DNA of 10,171 nt from JBDHXE01 sp039810525. GTDB lineage: Bacteria; Bacteroidota; Ignavibacteria; Kapaibacteriales; UBA2268. Below are positions 1-6,487 of the stretch, piece by piece. The notes below the pieces were generated by a model that was not told the DNA's origin, made no database searches, and saw only the letters and a list, made by a program, of their open reading frames with translations. The translations under genes and the position numbers were made by a program. The first letter of the stretch is position 1. Every line of letters begins with the position of its first letter. The stretch lies in the NCBI GenBank assembly GCA_039810525.1, contig JBDHXE010000079.1:1-10171 (forward strand). Direction: 5' to 3'.

Positions 1-1
1 A

Positions 2-298
2 CTAAGATCAAGTATCAACAACGAGCAATATGTAAACGAAATACTTGAGAAACATGCACAGAATTGGACTATAGAGAGGATATCTATTTTGGATAGAATT
101 ATCATAACTATAGCTATTTCCGAATTTATTGACTTCCCTAGTATTCCTCCAAAAGTATCTATAGACGAAGCTATCAATTTATCTAAAGAATATTCTACTG
201 ATAAAAGTAGCGACTTTATTAATGGAGTATTAGACGCAGTGTACAGAGATTTCAAATCTAACAATAAAATGAATAAAATAGGTAGTGGCTTATTATAA
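2..298 (+). CDS. nusB: Transcription antitermination factor NusB, C-terminal part (5' end outside window)
   Basis: This is the last 98 residues of an open frame that enters from the left edge; the true start is outside the window. NusB binds boxA RNA together with NusE (ribosomal protein S10) in the antitermination complex that keeps RNA polymerase processive on rRNA operons. The visible part carries the conserved C-terminal NusB pattern: an NW followed by an R-I-x-x-L-D-R helix, a short I-P-P-K-V-S-I-D-E-A segment leading to a helix, then K-S-S-D-F-I-N-G-V-L-D near residues 75-85 of the fragment. An ordinary NusB has about 140-150 residues, so roughly the last two thirds is here; longer N-terminally extended forms exist in Bacteroidota. 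It stops with TAA, 96 nt before trxA, and no strong terminator separates them. The family call is confident; only the N-terminus is unknown. Confidence 0.88.
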   Translation, partial: LRSSINNEQYVNEILEKHAQNWTIERISILDRIIITIAISEFIDFPSIPPKVSIDEAINLSKEYSTDKSSDFINGVLDAVYRDFKSNNKMNKIGSGLL

Positions 299-329
299 TT
301 TGCTAAATGTATTCTACTTAGAATTTATA

Positions 330-358
330 TTGACATTTTTATTGATTTTGAGAATTAT
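330..358 (+). promoter_or_regulatory. Possible promoter for the trxA operon
   Basis: A perfect TTGACA hexamer (330-335) is followed, after 17 nt, by AATTAT (353-358), which matches TATAAT at 4 of 6 positions. It lies 36 nt upstream of the trxA ATG in the only sizeable gap before this operon. In such AT-rich DNA the -10 match is weak evidence; the -35 hexamer and the spacing are the better part. Confidence 0.3.
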
Positions 359-394
359 TTTTTTATTATTTAAAATTTTATATTAGGAGAATTT

Positions 395-724
395 ATGGCA
401 AATGCACTCCATTTGACAGATGCTACTTTCGAACAAGATGTATTAAAATCAGACATCCCAGTTATGATTGATTTTTGGGCAGCATGGTGTGGCCCATGTA
501 GATTAATTGCACCAATAGTTGATGAGTTAGCAGTAGAATATGCTGGTAAAGTTAAAATATGCAAATTAGATGTAGATAATAATCAAAACACAGCAATGAG
601 ATATGGAGTAAGATCTATTCCTATGTTATTATTCATCAAAGATGGAGAGGTAGTAGACTCTATTCTTGGAGCTGTTCCACGCAATACTATAGTTAATAAA
701 TTAGAAACTGTATTAAATAAATAA
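395..724 (+). CDS. trxA: Thioredoxin
   Basis: This is a small cytosolic protein-disulfide reductant of 109 residues, the normal length for thioredoxin 1. It is reduced by thioredoxin reductase and passes electrons to ribonucleotide reductase, peroxiredoxins and other targets. The redox motif W-C-G-P-C is at residues 31-35, preceded by the buried D26-F-W. The conserved cis-proline is Pro76, in R-S-I-P-M, and the glycine-containing C-terminal segment (G-A-V-P) is present. There is no signal peptide, so it acts in the cytoplasm. The start is fixed by AGGAG at 385-389, five bases before the ATG. It is the first gene of an apparent operon with the pterin dehydratase (3-nt gap), enolase and a phosphohexomutase. 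All diagnostic residues are intact. Confidence 0.97.
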   Translation: MANALHLTDATFEQDVLKSDIPVMIDFWAAWCGPCRLIAPIVDELAVEYAGKVKICKLDVDNNQNTAMRYGVRSIPMLLFIKDGEVVDSILGAVPRNTIVNKLETVLNK

Positions 725-727
725 GCT

Positions 728-1021
728 ATGGAAATGAGCAATTTATTAAGTAAGCAAGAAATTGATGATTTAATGAATGATGTTCCTTTATGGAAAAATG
801 ATACTGATACACTAACTAAAGAAGTAGTATGTTCTAACTTCGTTTCAGTCATTGGCTTAGTCAATTCTATTTCTATAATTGCTGAAAAATATGATCATCA
901 CCCAGATTTATTAATTTATGGTTGGAACAAACTTAGAATTACATTATCCACTCATAACAAGGGTGGTCTTACAGAATTTGATTTTAAATTGGCAAAACAA
1001 ATTGATAATTTAAATTTTTAA
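728..1021 (+). CDS. Pterin-4a-carbinolamine dehydratase (PCD/DCoH family)
   Basis: This 97-residue protein belongs to the small PCD/DCoH family. PCD dehydrates 4a-hydroxytetrahydropterin to quinonoid dihydropterin, the recycling step after aromatic amino acid hydroxylases. The canonical active-site pattern is visible and complete: E53-x3-H57-H58-P59, then W66 after six residues, H76 after nine more, and D85 eight after that, followed by the usual L-A-x-x-I-D ending. The predicted enzyme should therefore be active. The ATG lies 3 nt after the trxA stop with no clear ribosome binding site, so translation is probably coupled to trxA; an alternative ATG is two codons downstream at 734. No phenylalanine hydroxylase is in the window. 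Many bacteria carry PCD without a hydroxylase, where its role (molybdopterin or folate-related repair has been proposed) is less certain. Confidence 0.9.
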   Translation: MEMSNLLSKQEIDDLMNDVPLWKNDTDTLTKEVVCSNFVSVIGLVNSISIIAEKYDHHPDLLIYGWNKLRITLSTHNKGGLTEFDFKLAKQIDNLNF

Positions 1022-1029
1022 AATTAATT

Positions 1030-1034
1030 GAGAG
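1030..1034 (+). promoter_or_regulatory. Ribosome binding site that decides the eno start
   Basis: GAGAG lies 8 nt before the ATG at 1043. It overlaps the in-frame TTG at 1028, which supports the ATG as the start. Confidence 0.5.
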
Positions 1035-1042
1035 AAATAATA

Positions 1043-2326
1043 ATGAGCTCACTAATTTATGATATATATGCTCGTGAAATACTCGATTCACGTGGTAACC
1101 CGACTGTTGAATGTGAAGTAATTCTCGAAGATGGTTCTCGTGGAACTGCCGCTGTGCCTTCTGGTGCTAGTACTGGCGAACGCGAAGCTTATGAATTAAG
1201 AGATAGAGACTCTGAGCGTTATAATGGCAAAGGTACATTGCACGCAGTAGATAATATTAATGAAACAATTTTTGAAGCTATTGAAGGCTTAGATGCTACA
1301 GAGCAGACTCAAATTGATAACATTCTATTAGAATTAGATGGTACCGAATACAAAACTAACTTAGGTGCTAATTCTATATTGGCAGTTTCATTAGCTACCG
1401 CAAGAGCAGCTGCAGATCACTACAATATGCCATTGTATAAATATTTAGGTGGATTTAGAGCTAACACATTACCTACACCAATGATGAATATATTGAATGG
1501 TGGCAAACATGCCGACAATAATGTAGATATTCAAGAATTTATGATTATGCCTGTTGGTGCGCCTACTTTTAGTGATGCTGTTAGAGTGGGTACCGAAGTC
1601 TTCCATTCTTTAAAAAATGTATTGCATAGCAAAGGCTACAATACTAGTGTTGGCGATGAAGGTGGTTTTGCACCATCGCTAAAATCGACAGATGAAGCAT
1701 TCGAAGTAATTCTGAAAGCCATCGAAAAAGCAGGCTATACTCCTAATGATGATATATTGTTGGCAATTGATGTAGCTGCTTCTGAAATGTGGAAAGATGG
1801 CAACTACGAAATGTTCAAATCAGACAAATCACTTAAAACCTCAGAAGAGATGATCCATTGGTATATAGAATTAGTGAACAAATACCCTATTATTTCAATC
1901 GAAGATGGCTTAGATCAAAACGACTGGGAAGGTTGGTCCAAATTATCTTTGGCATTAGGCAATAAAATTCAATTAGTTGGAGATGATTTGTTTGTAACGA
2001 ATACCAAATTTCTCGAAAGAGGAATTAAAGAAAATATAGCTAATTCTATTTTAGTAAAAGTAAATCAAATAGGTACATTATCCGAAACATTTAATACTAT
2101 CCAATTAGCCCAAAGATTCTCTTACAATAATATTATTTCTCATAGATCTGGCGAAACAGAAGATACTACAATAGCAGACATAGCTGTAGCAACCAATGCT
2201 GGACAAATCAAGACTGGTGCTCCAAGTAGATCAGAACGCGTAGCCAAATACAATCAATTAATTAGAATAGAAGAAATGTTGGGTGAAGCTGCTATCTATG
2301 CTGGTAGAAGTGTATTTAATAGATAA
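1043..2326 (+). CDS. eno: Enolase (2-phosphoglycerate dehydratase)
   Basis: Enolase interconverts 2-phosphoglycerate and phosphoenolpyruvate in glycolysis and gluconeogenesis. The protein has 427 residues, the usual bacterial length. It shows the mobile loop S-G-A-S-T-G-E (40-46), Glu165, the acid E206 in G-D-E-G-G-F-A-P, the Mg ligands D243, E287 and D314, the catalytic base K339 in L-V-K-V-N-Q-I-G, the S-H-R-S-G-E-T-E-D loop (366-374) and K390. I place the start at the ATG at 1043 because GAGAG at 1030-1034 sits 8 nt upstream and the protein then begins with the normal M-S-S-L-I-Y-D-I-Y-A-R-E; a TTG at 1028 would overlap that site and add five unconserved residues. It is third in the trxA operon. 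The first 60 codons use mainly CGN for arginine, unlike the rest of the gene. Confidence 0.97.
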   Translation: MSSLIYDIYAREILDSRGNPTVECEVILEDGSRGTAAVPSGASTGEREAYELRDRDSERYNGKGTLHAVDNINETIFEAIEGLDATEQTQIDNILLELDGTEYKTNLGANSILAVSLATARAAADHYNMPLYKYLGGFRANTLPTPMMNILNGGKHADNNVDIQEFMIMPVGAPTFSDAVRVGTEVFHSLKNVLHSKGYNTSVGDEGGFAPSLKSTDEAFEVILKAIEKAGYTPNDDILLAIDVAASEMWKDGNYEMFKSDKSLKTSEEMIHWYIELVNKYPIISIEDGLDQNDWEGWSKLSLALGNKIQLVGDDLFVTNTKFLERGIKENIANSILVKVNQIGTLSETFNTIQLAQRFSYNNIISHRSGETEDTTIADIAVATNAGQIKTGAPSRSERVAKYNQLIRIEEMLGEAAIYAGRSVFNR

Positions 2327-2346
2327 TAATTTGTAAAGGAGTATAT

Positions 2347-3750
2347 ATGATAAAATTTGGCACTGATGGTTGGCGTGGTATTATTGCAAGAGATTTTACT
2401 TTCGATAATATAAGATTAGTAGCTTTGGCTACTGCAAAATATCTAAGAAAAGTAAACCCTGAAAAGGAAAACTTAGTAGTTGTAGTAGGTTATGATACTC
2501 GATTCTTATCTAAACAGTTTGCTGAAGAAACAGCAATGGTCTTATCCTCTCAAGATATTAGAGTAGAATTAACTAATTCGATAGCTTCTACTCCACAAGT
2601 ATCTTATCAGACTAATGCCAAGGGTGCAGATTTAGGTATAATAATTACTGCAAGCCATAACCCAGCTATTTATAATGGTTATAAAGTAAAAGCTAATTAT
2701 GGAGGACCTGCCAAACCCGAAGATATTTCATTACTAGAAGCAGAATTAAAGAAAATTTGGAATAAACCACCTAAGTTTAATTTAAGAAGTATTGATGAAT
2801 ATGTAAAATTCAAAAAAATTAAATTCTTTGATTCTAAAACTTCATTTATCAGATATATTAAAAAGAAAATAGATATCGATTCTATTATACAATCTGGTAT
2901 CAAAATATTGTACGACCCAATGCATGGGGCTGGTATCAATACAATTAAAGATATTTTACCAAATGTAGATGAAATACATAGCGACTACAACCCTTCGTTT
3001 GGTAACTTAGATCATCCAGAACCAATAGATGAAATTTTGACCGAATTGAAAGAAAAAGTTGTTGCAGGCAAATATGATATTGGGTTTGCTACTGATGGTG
3101 ATGCAGATAGAATTGGCTTAGTTGATGAAGAAGGTAGTTTTGTAGATTCGCACAAAATATTTATGATTTTATTAAAATACCTCTACGAAGATAAAAGAAA
3201 ACGAGGAAGTGTGGCCAAAACAGTTTCTCTTACTTCAATGGTCAATATGTATTGCCAGAAACATAATATTAATCTTATTGAAACCCCGGTCGGTTTCAAA
3301 TATATTGCCAAATTAATGGTAGAAGAGAAGATTTTGATAGGTGGCGAAGAATCTGGTGGTCTCAGTTCAATCATCCATATCCCTGAGCGAGACGGGCTAT
3401 TCAATGGATTGATGGTGCTCGAAATAATGGCCAAAAAGAAAAAAACACTTAAACAACTATGTTTAGAACTTGACGAAGAATTTGGACCACATAGATACTC
3501 TCGAAATGATGTATATGTAACCGAAGAACAAAAGAATGAAATATTAAATGCTGCAAAAAATGCACCTACTAAATTAGGCTCATTTAATGTAATCAAAACA
3601 GATACTACCGATGGTTATAAATTTTTTGTACCAAACGGCTGGCTCTTAATAAGAGCTTCTGGTACTGAACCACTAATTAGATTTTATGCTGAATCTAATA
3701 GTATTACTAATGTTAAAAAATTACTCGATGCAGGAATGAAATTAAAATAA
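2347..3750 (+). CDS. Alpha-D-phosphohexomutase (phosphoglucomutase/phosphomannomutase family)
   Basis: This 467-residue enzyme moves a phosphate between C1 and C6 of a hexose phosphate through a phosphoserine. All four family motifs are present: F-G-T-D-G-W-R-G at 4-11; the phosphoserine loop T-A-S-H-N-P with Ser103; the Mg loop D-G-D-A-D-R at 250-255; and the phosphate-binding R-A-S-G-T-E-P at 436-442. The sugar-recognition loop reads G-E-E-S-G-G (333-338). This differs from the usual GEQSGH of GlmM and GEMSGH of AlgC-type PMM/PGM, so I do not assign a specific substrate; glucose 1-/6-phosphate is the best guess. AAAGGAG ends 5 nt before the ATG. It is the last gene of the trxA operon, 20 nt after eno, and is followed by a terminator. 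A galE lies farther downstream, consistent with but not proof of a sugar-nucleotide role. Confidence 0.92.
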   Translation: MIKFGTDGWRGIIARDFTFDNIRLVALATAKYLRKVNPEKENLVVVVGYDTRFLSKQFAEETAMVLSSQDIRVELTNSIASTPQVSYQTNAKGADLGIIITASHNPAIYNGYKVKANYGGPAKPEDISLLEAELKKIWNKPPKFNLRSIDEYVKFKKIKFFDSKTSFIRYIKKKIDIDSIIQSGIKILYDPMHGAGINTIKDILPNVDEIHSDYNPSFGNLDHPEPIDEILTELKEKVVAGKYDIGFATDGDADRIGLVDEEGSFVDSHKIFMILLKYLYEDKRKRGSVAKTVSLTSMVNMYCQKHNINLIETPVGFKYIAKLMVEEKILIGGEESGGLSSIIHIPERDGLFNGLMVLEIMAKKKKTLKQLCLELDEEFGPHRYSRNDVYVTEEQKNEILNAAKNAPTKLGSFNVIKTDTTDGYKFFVPNGWLLIRASGTEPLIRFYAESNSITNVKKLLDAGMKLK

Positions 3751-3774
3751 AATTTAGTGTTAATATCTATTCTC

Positions 3775-3817
3775 AAAAAGTCTTCTTATTTTATTAAATG
3801 AATTGAAGACTTTTTTT
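3775..3817 (+). terminator. Intrinsic terminator after the trxA-PCD-eno-phosphohexomutase operon
   Basis: AAAAAGTCTTC (3775-3785) is perfectly complementary to GAAGACTTTTT (3805-3815), making an 11-bp stem with a 19-nt AT-rich loop, and the T run continues to 3817. It begins 25 nt after the phosphohexomutase stop. The loop is longer than usual, but the stem and T-tract arrangement is right. Confidence 0.75.
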
Positions 3818-3861
3818 ATTAAATAATATAATTTAATTTAAGTTAATTCATTACAAAATTA

Positions 3862-3880
3862 TAAAATAATCATTATTTTA
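3862..3880. repeat. Perfect 9+1+9 AT palindrome upstream of the oligopeptidase
   Basis: TAAAATAAT, one C, then ATTATTTTA form a perfect dyad 69 nt before the pepF-like ATG. It could be an operator or a DNA-bending site next to that gene's promoter. Because it is A/T except for the centre, a chance origin is quite possible. A TAGTTCTG at 3883-3890 resembles the Bacteroidota -7 box TAnnTTTG with one mismatch. Confidence 0.3.
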
Positions 3881-3948
3881 GATAGTTCTGTAATTATGCA
3901 ACAGACTTTATTTATTAACTAATTTATTCAAATATTTAGGAATAACTT

Positions 3949-5826
3949 ATGATACAAGGTTTTAAAATATCAACTCTTTCTTTAATAATATTAATAGGAA
4001 TATATAATATGGTATTTGCGGTAGATGAATTACCTACAAGAGATAAAATACAAGATAAATATAAGTGGAATTTAGCAGATATTTATCCGACAAATAGCGA
4101 TTGGGAAAAAGAATACGCTGCTATTGAAAAACAATTACCTGAATTAAGTAAATATTCAGGTAAATTTACTAAAAGTTCTAAAGACTTATTAGAGTTTCTT
4201 GACAAAAAATCACATTTGGAAGCAAGATTGACTAAGTTATATATATATGCAGCATTAGCTCAAGATATTGAATTAGATAATTCTCTATATTTATCTAATT
4301 ACGACAAAGTACAAAAATTAAATAGTAAATTTTCTGCTACAGTTTCATTTTATGGACCTGAATTATTAACCTTATCCGAAAGCAAATTTAAGGAAATGGT
4401 GAATGACCCAATTTTAAAATCTTATAAATTTGAGTTAGAATCAACCTTCAGAATGAAGGCACATACCTTAAGCACAGATGAGGAAAATTTAATGGCTCAA
4501 TATTCAGTTATTAGGTCTATACCAAGTGATGCTTATAACATCCTAAATAACGCCGAATTACCATTTGGAAAGGTAGAATATAATGGTAAAGAAATACAAG
4601 TATCTCACGGTAGATATAGAGCTGGAATGTATGATTTAAATAGAGATTATAGAAGAGATGTTTATAAAGCAACTTATCAGCCATACAATATGTTAAAAGG
4701 AACGATGGCAGTTCTATATAATGGAAGGCTTAATACCCGAATAATTGATGCTAAAATAAGAAAATATGACAACCCAATACAAGCAGCACTATATCCAGAT
4801 AATATCTCAGAAAAAGTTTATTATAATATGATAGAAACAGTAAATAAGCATATTAATACATTACATCGTTGGGCAGAAATCAAGAAAAAATACCTTAAAT
4901 TAGATGAGCTACATCCTTATGATACTTATGTTACACTTTTCCCAAGTGTTCAAAAGACATATACATACGACGAAGCAATAGAGATTGTAAAAAAAGCATT
5001 AGCGCCTCTGGGCCAAGATTATATCAATAATATGACAAAAGGCTTTGCAAGTAGATGGATAGATGTATACGAAACTAAGAATAAAAGAAGTGGTGCATAT
5101 TCGAATTCATCTGGTAGCGGACCTCATCCATTTATATTGTTAAATTGGAATAATACAATGGATGATTTATTTACATTAGCCCATGAAATTGGTCATAATA
5201 TGCATTCTTTTTATACTGAAAAAAATCAACCTTTCCATTACGCTGATTATTCTACAGTTGTAGCTGAAGTAGCATCTACTGCCAACGAAGCTCTTCTTTT
5301 AGACTATTTAATTAAAAATGCTACTACCAAAGAAGAAAAAATGTCTTTGATAGAAAAATTCTTAATTCAAGCACAGACTACATTTTTTAGACAAGCAAGA
5401 TTTGCGGAATTTGAAATGTTGACACATCAATCAGCTATGAAAGGTGATGTCTTAACTGCTGATAAAATGACTGAACTATTCGCGTCGCTTTATCAAAAAT
5501 ATTGGGGACCTTCAATGGTTACAGATTATGAAGAAGGTCTATCTTGGGCAAGAATCCCTCACTTATTTGAATATAATTTTTATGTATATCAATATGCTAC
5601 AGGATTTGCTGCTTCTAATGCATTAGCTACTCAAATAATAGAAGAAGGTAAGCCAGCTATTGATAGGTATTTAGGATTTTTATCATCAGGTAGCTCTGAT
5701 TATCCGATCGAAGTTTTAAAGAAAGCAGGTGTTGATATGAATACACCAGATCCAATTCTGAAAACTATAGATAAGATGAATAAATATATGGACGAATTAG
5801 AAAATATGATACAATCAGATAAATAA
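3949..5826 (+). CDS. pepF: Oligoendopeptidase F (M3B zinc metallopeptidase) with signal peptide
   Basis: This is a zinc peptidase of 625 residues that cuts short peptides. H-E-I-G-H is at 412-416, so His412 and His416 bind zinc and Glu413 is the catalytic base; Glu440 in A-E-V-A-S-T, 24 residues on, is the third ligand. The C-terminal R-I-P-H-L-F and F-Y-V-Y-Q-Y-A-T-G-F blocks (535-553) are typical of the M3B family. Residues 1-24 form a Sec signal (a Lys, a hydrophobic core, then V-F-A for cleavage), after which the classical PepF N-terminus L-P-T-R-D-K begins. The precursor would be exported to the periplasm, while classical PepF is cytosolic. AGGA at 3938-3941 supports this start. A second in-frame ATG at 4009 has its own AGGA and would give a nearly unextended protein. 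The gene stands alone after a terminator and 53 nt before the sigma gene. Confidence 0.93.
   Translation: MIQGFKISTLSLIILIGIYNMVFAVDELPTRDKIQDKYKWNLADIYPTNSDWEKEYAAIEKQLPELSKYSGKFTKSSKDLLEFLDKKSHLEARLTKLYIYAALAQDIELDNSLYLSNYDKVQKLNSKFSATVSFYGPELLTLSESKFKEMVNDPILKSYKFELESTFRMKAHTLSTDEENLMAQYSVIRSIPSDAYNILNNAELPFGKVEYNGKEIQVSHGRYRAGMYDLNRDYRRDVYKATYQPYNMLKGTMAVLYNGRLNTRIIDAKIRKYDNPIQAALYPDNISEKVYYNMIETVNKHINTLHRWAEIKKKYLKLDELHPYDTYVTLFPSVQKTYTYDEAIEIVKKALAPLGQDYINNMTKGFASRWIDVYETKNKRSGAYSNSSGSGPHPFILLNWNNTMDDLFTLAHEIGHNMHSFYTEKNQPFHYADYSTVVAEVASTANEALLLDYLIKNATTKEEKMSLIEKFLIQAQTTFFRQARFAEFEMLTHQSAMKGDVLTADKMTELFASLYQKYWGPSMVTDYEEGLSWARIPHLFEYNFYVYQYATGFAASNALATQIIEEGKPAIDRYLGFLSSGSSDYPIEVLKKAGVDMNTPDPILKTIDKMNKYMDELENMIQSDK
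3996..4011 (+). promoter_or_regulatory. Second ribosome binding site and in-frame start inside the pepF signal sequence
   Basis: AGGAA (3996-4000) precedes an in-frame ATG at 4009, codon 21 of the long form, with 9 nt between AGGA and ATG. This resembles the first site (AGGA, 7 nt, ATG). Translation from here would begin M-V-F-A-V-D-E-L-P-T-R and lack an export signal. Confidence 0.35.
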
Positions 5827-5837
5827 CTTTTTTAATA

Positions 5838-5856
5838 CCATTATGTTACAAAATGG
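5838..5856. promoter_or_regulatory. Operator-like 19-nt dyad upstream of the sigma gene
   Basis: CCATTATGT, a central T, then ACAAAATGG form an imperfect palindrome with 8 of 9 pairs complementary (A opposite A at 5843/5851). It fills much of the 53-nt gap between the peptidase and the sigma gene. A TTCATTTG at 5860-5867, close to the Bacteroidota -7 box TAnnTTTG, follows directly, so a bound protein would cover the -33 region of that candidate promoter. As RNA, the same dyad makes a weak hairpin followed by a T-rich stretch and might instead end the peptidase transcript. Confidence 0.4.
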
Positions 5857-5879
5857 ATTTTCATTTGTTTATTAAATAA

Positions 5880-6482
5880 ATGAAAATGCTAAAAATGAAA
5901 AATATACTTATAAATAAGAGCGATAAAGAGCTAGTTGAAATAGTAGTGGAGGGGAAAAAACTCGCCTCCACTGCTTTTGAGGCACTTTATGATAGGTATT
6001 CTGATAGAGTATATACTTATTGTATCAAAGTGCTATATAATAAAGCATTAGCTCAAGATATTTTTCAAGAAACATTTACAAGATTTTACGAAGAAATAAA
6101 AAAGAATAATTTAGAAATCACAAACTTGTCTGCTTATTTGATTAAAATTGCTAGAAACCTTTGCCTAAACGAAAGAAACAAAAAATCATATAATGATATT
6201 TCAATTAATGGAATGGATTTTGAATTCAAAGATAATTACAACGATAATAAAGAATTAAACGAAATAATTCAGCTTGGTATAGAGTCTCTTCCGAGTGATT
6301 TCAAAGAAGTAATTATTATGAAAGAGTTTATGGATATGAGTTATAAAGAAATAGCTGAAGCAATTGAGGTAGATCTATCTATAGTTAGGATAAGAATTTA
6401 TAGGGCTAAACAAAAATTAAAAAAAATATTAGACCCTTATCTAAACGATTTCTATTATACTGATAATAAAATAATAGGTTAA
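5880..6482 (+). CDS. ECF-type RNA polymerase sigma factor (sigma-70 family)
   Basis: This 200-residue protein has the two-domain layout of extracytoplasmic function sigma factors. Region 2 spans about 32-100: F-E-A-L-Y-D-R-Y at the start, A-Q-D-I-F-Q-E-T-F as the core-binding helix, and A-Y-L-I-K-I-A-R-N-L-C toward the -10-reading part. After a short variable linker, region 4 spans about 130-184, with L-P-S-D-F-K-E-V, the helix-turn-helix Y-K-E-I-A-E-A-I-E-V and the recognition end R-I-Y-R-A-K-Q-K-L. Region 3 is absent, as expected. No Shine-Dalgarno precedes the ATG; in-frame ATGs at 5886 and 5895 are alternatives. Five bases separate its stop from a membrane anti-sigma gene, which is probably its regulator. 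A GC-rich hairpin lies inside codons 21-32. The target promoters cannot be read from this window. Confidence 0.93.
   Translation: MKMLKMKNILINKSDKELVEIVVEGKKLASTAFEALYDRYSDRVYTYCIKVLYNKALAQDIFQETFTRFYEEIKKNNLEITNLSAYLIKIARNLCLNERNKKSYNDISINGMDFEFKDNYNDNKELNEIIQLGIESLPSDFKEVIIMKEFMDMSYKEIAEAIEVDLSIVRIRIYRAKQKLKKILDPYLNDFYYTDNKIIG
5942..5975 (+). other. GC-rich hairpin inside the 5' coding region of the sigma gene
   Basis: AGTAGTGGAGG (5942-5952) pairs with CCTCCACTGCT (5965-5975) over 11 bp, with one T-G wobble, and leaves a 12-nt loop starting GGAAAAAA. Seven of the 11 pairs are G-C in a very AT-rich gene. TTTT (5975-5978) follows at once. The left arm contains GGAGGGG, an SD-like run, and the right arm contains CCTCC, the anti-SD core. 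It may attenuate transcription or slow ribosomes early in the message; the role is inferred. Confidence 0.5.
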
Positions 6483-6487
6483 TTATT

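Noticed and set aside
305..339. Possible terminator or attenuator between nusB and trxA (AAATGT...ACATTT around ATTC/GAAT, followed by T-rich DNA)
   Set aside because: The stem is broken by an 8-nt one-sided bulge and is almost all A-T; it also overlaps the TTGACA candidate promoter, which is the simpler reading.
3183..3596. Open frame of 137 codons on the minus strand
   Set aside because: It lies wholly inside the phosphohexomutase gene, whose motifs are all intact on the + strand, and its translation shows no recognisable family pattern. It is a shadow of a low-GC coding frame; the same holds for the other minus-strand frames.
2347..3750. Calling the phosphohexomutase GlmM (phosphoglucosamine mutase)
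   Set aside because: The sugar loop is G-E-E-S-G-G rather than the GlmM G-E-Q-S-G-H form, and no GlmM neighbours are present.
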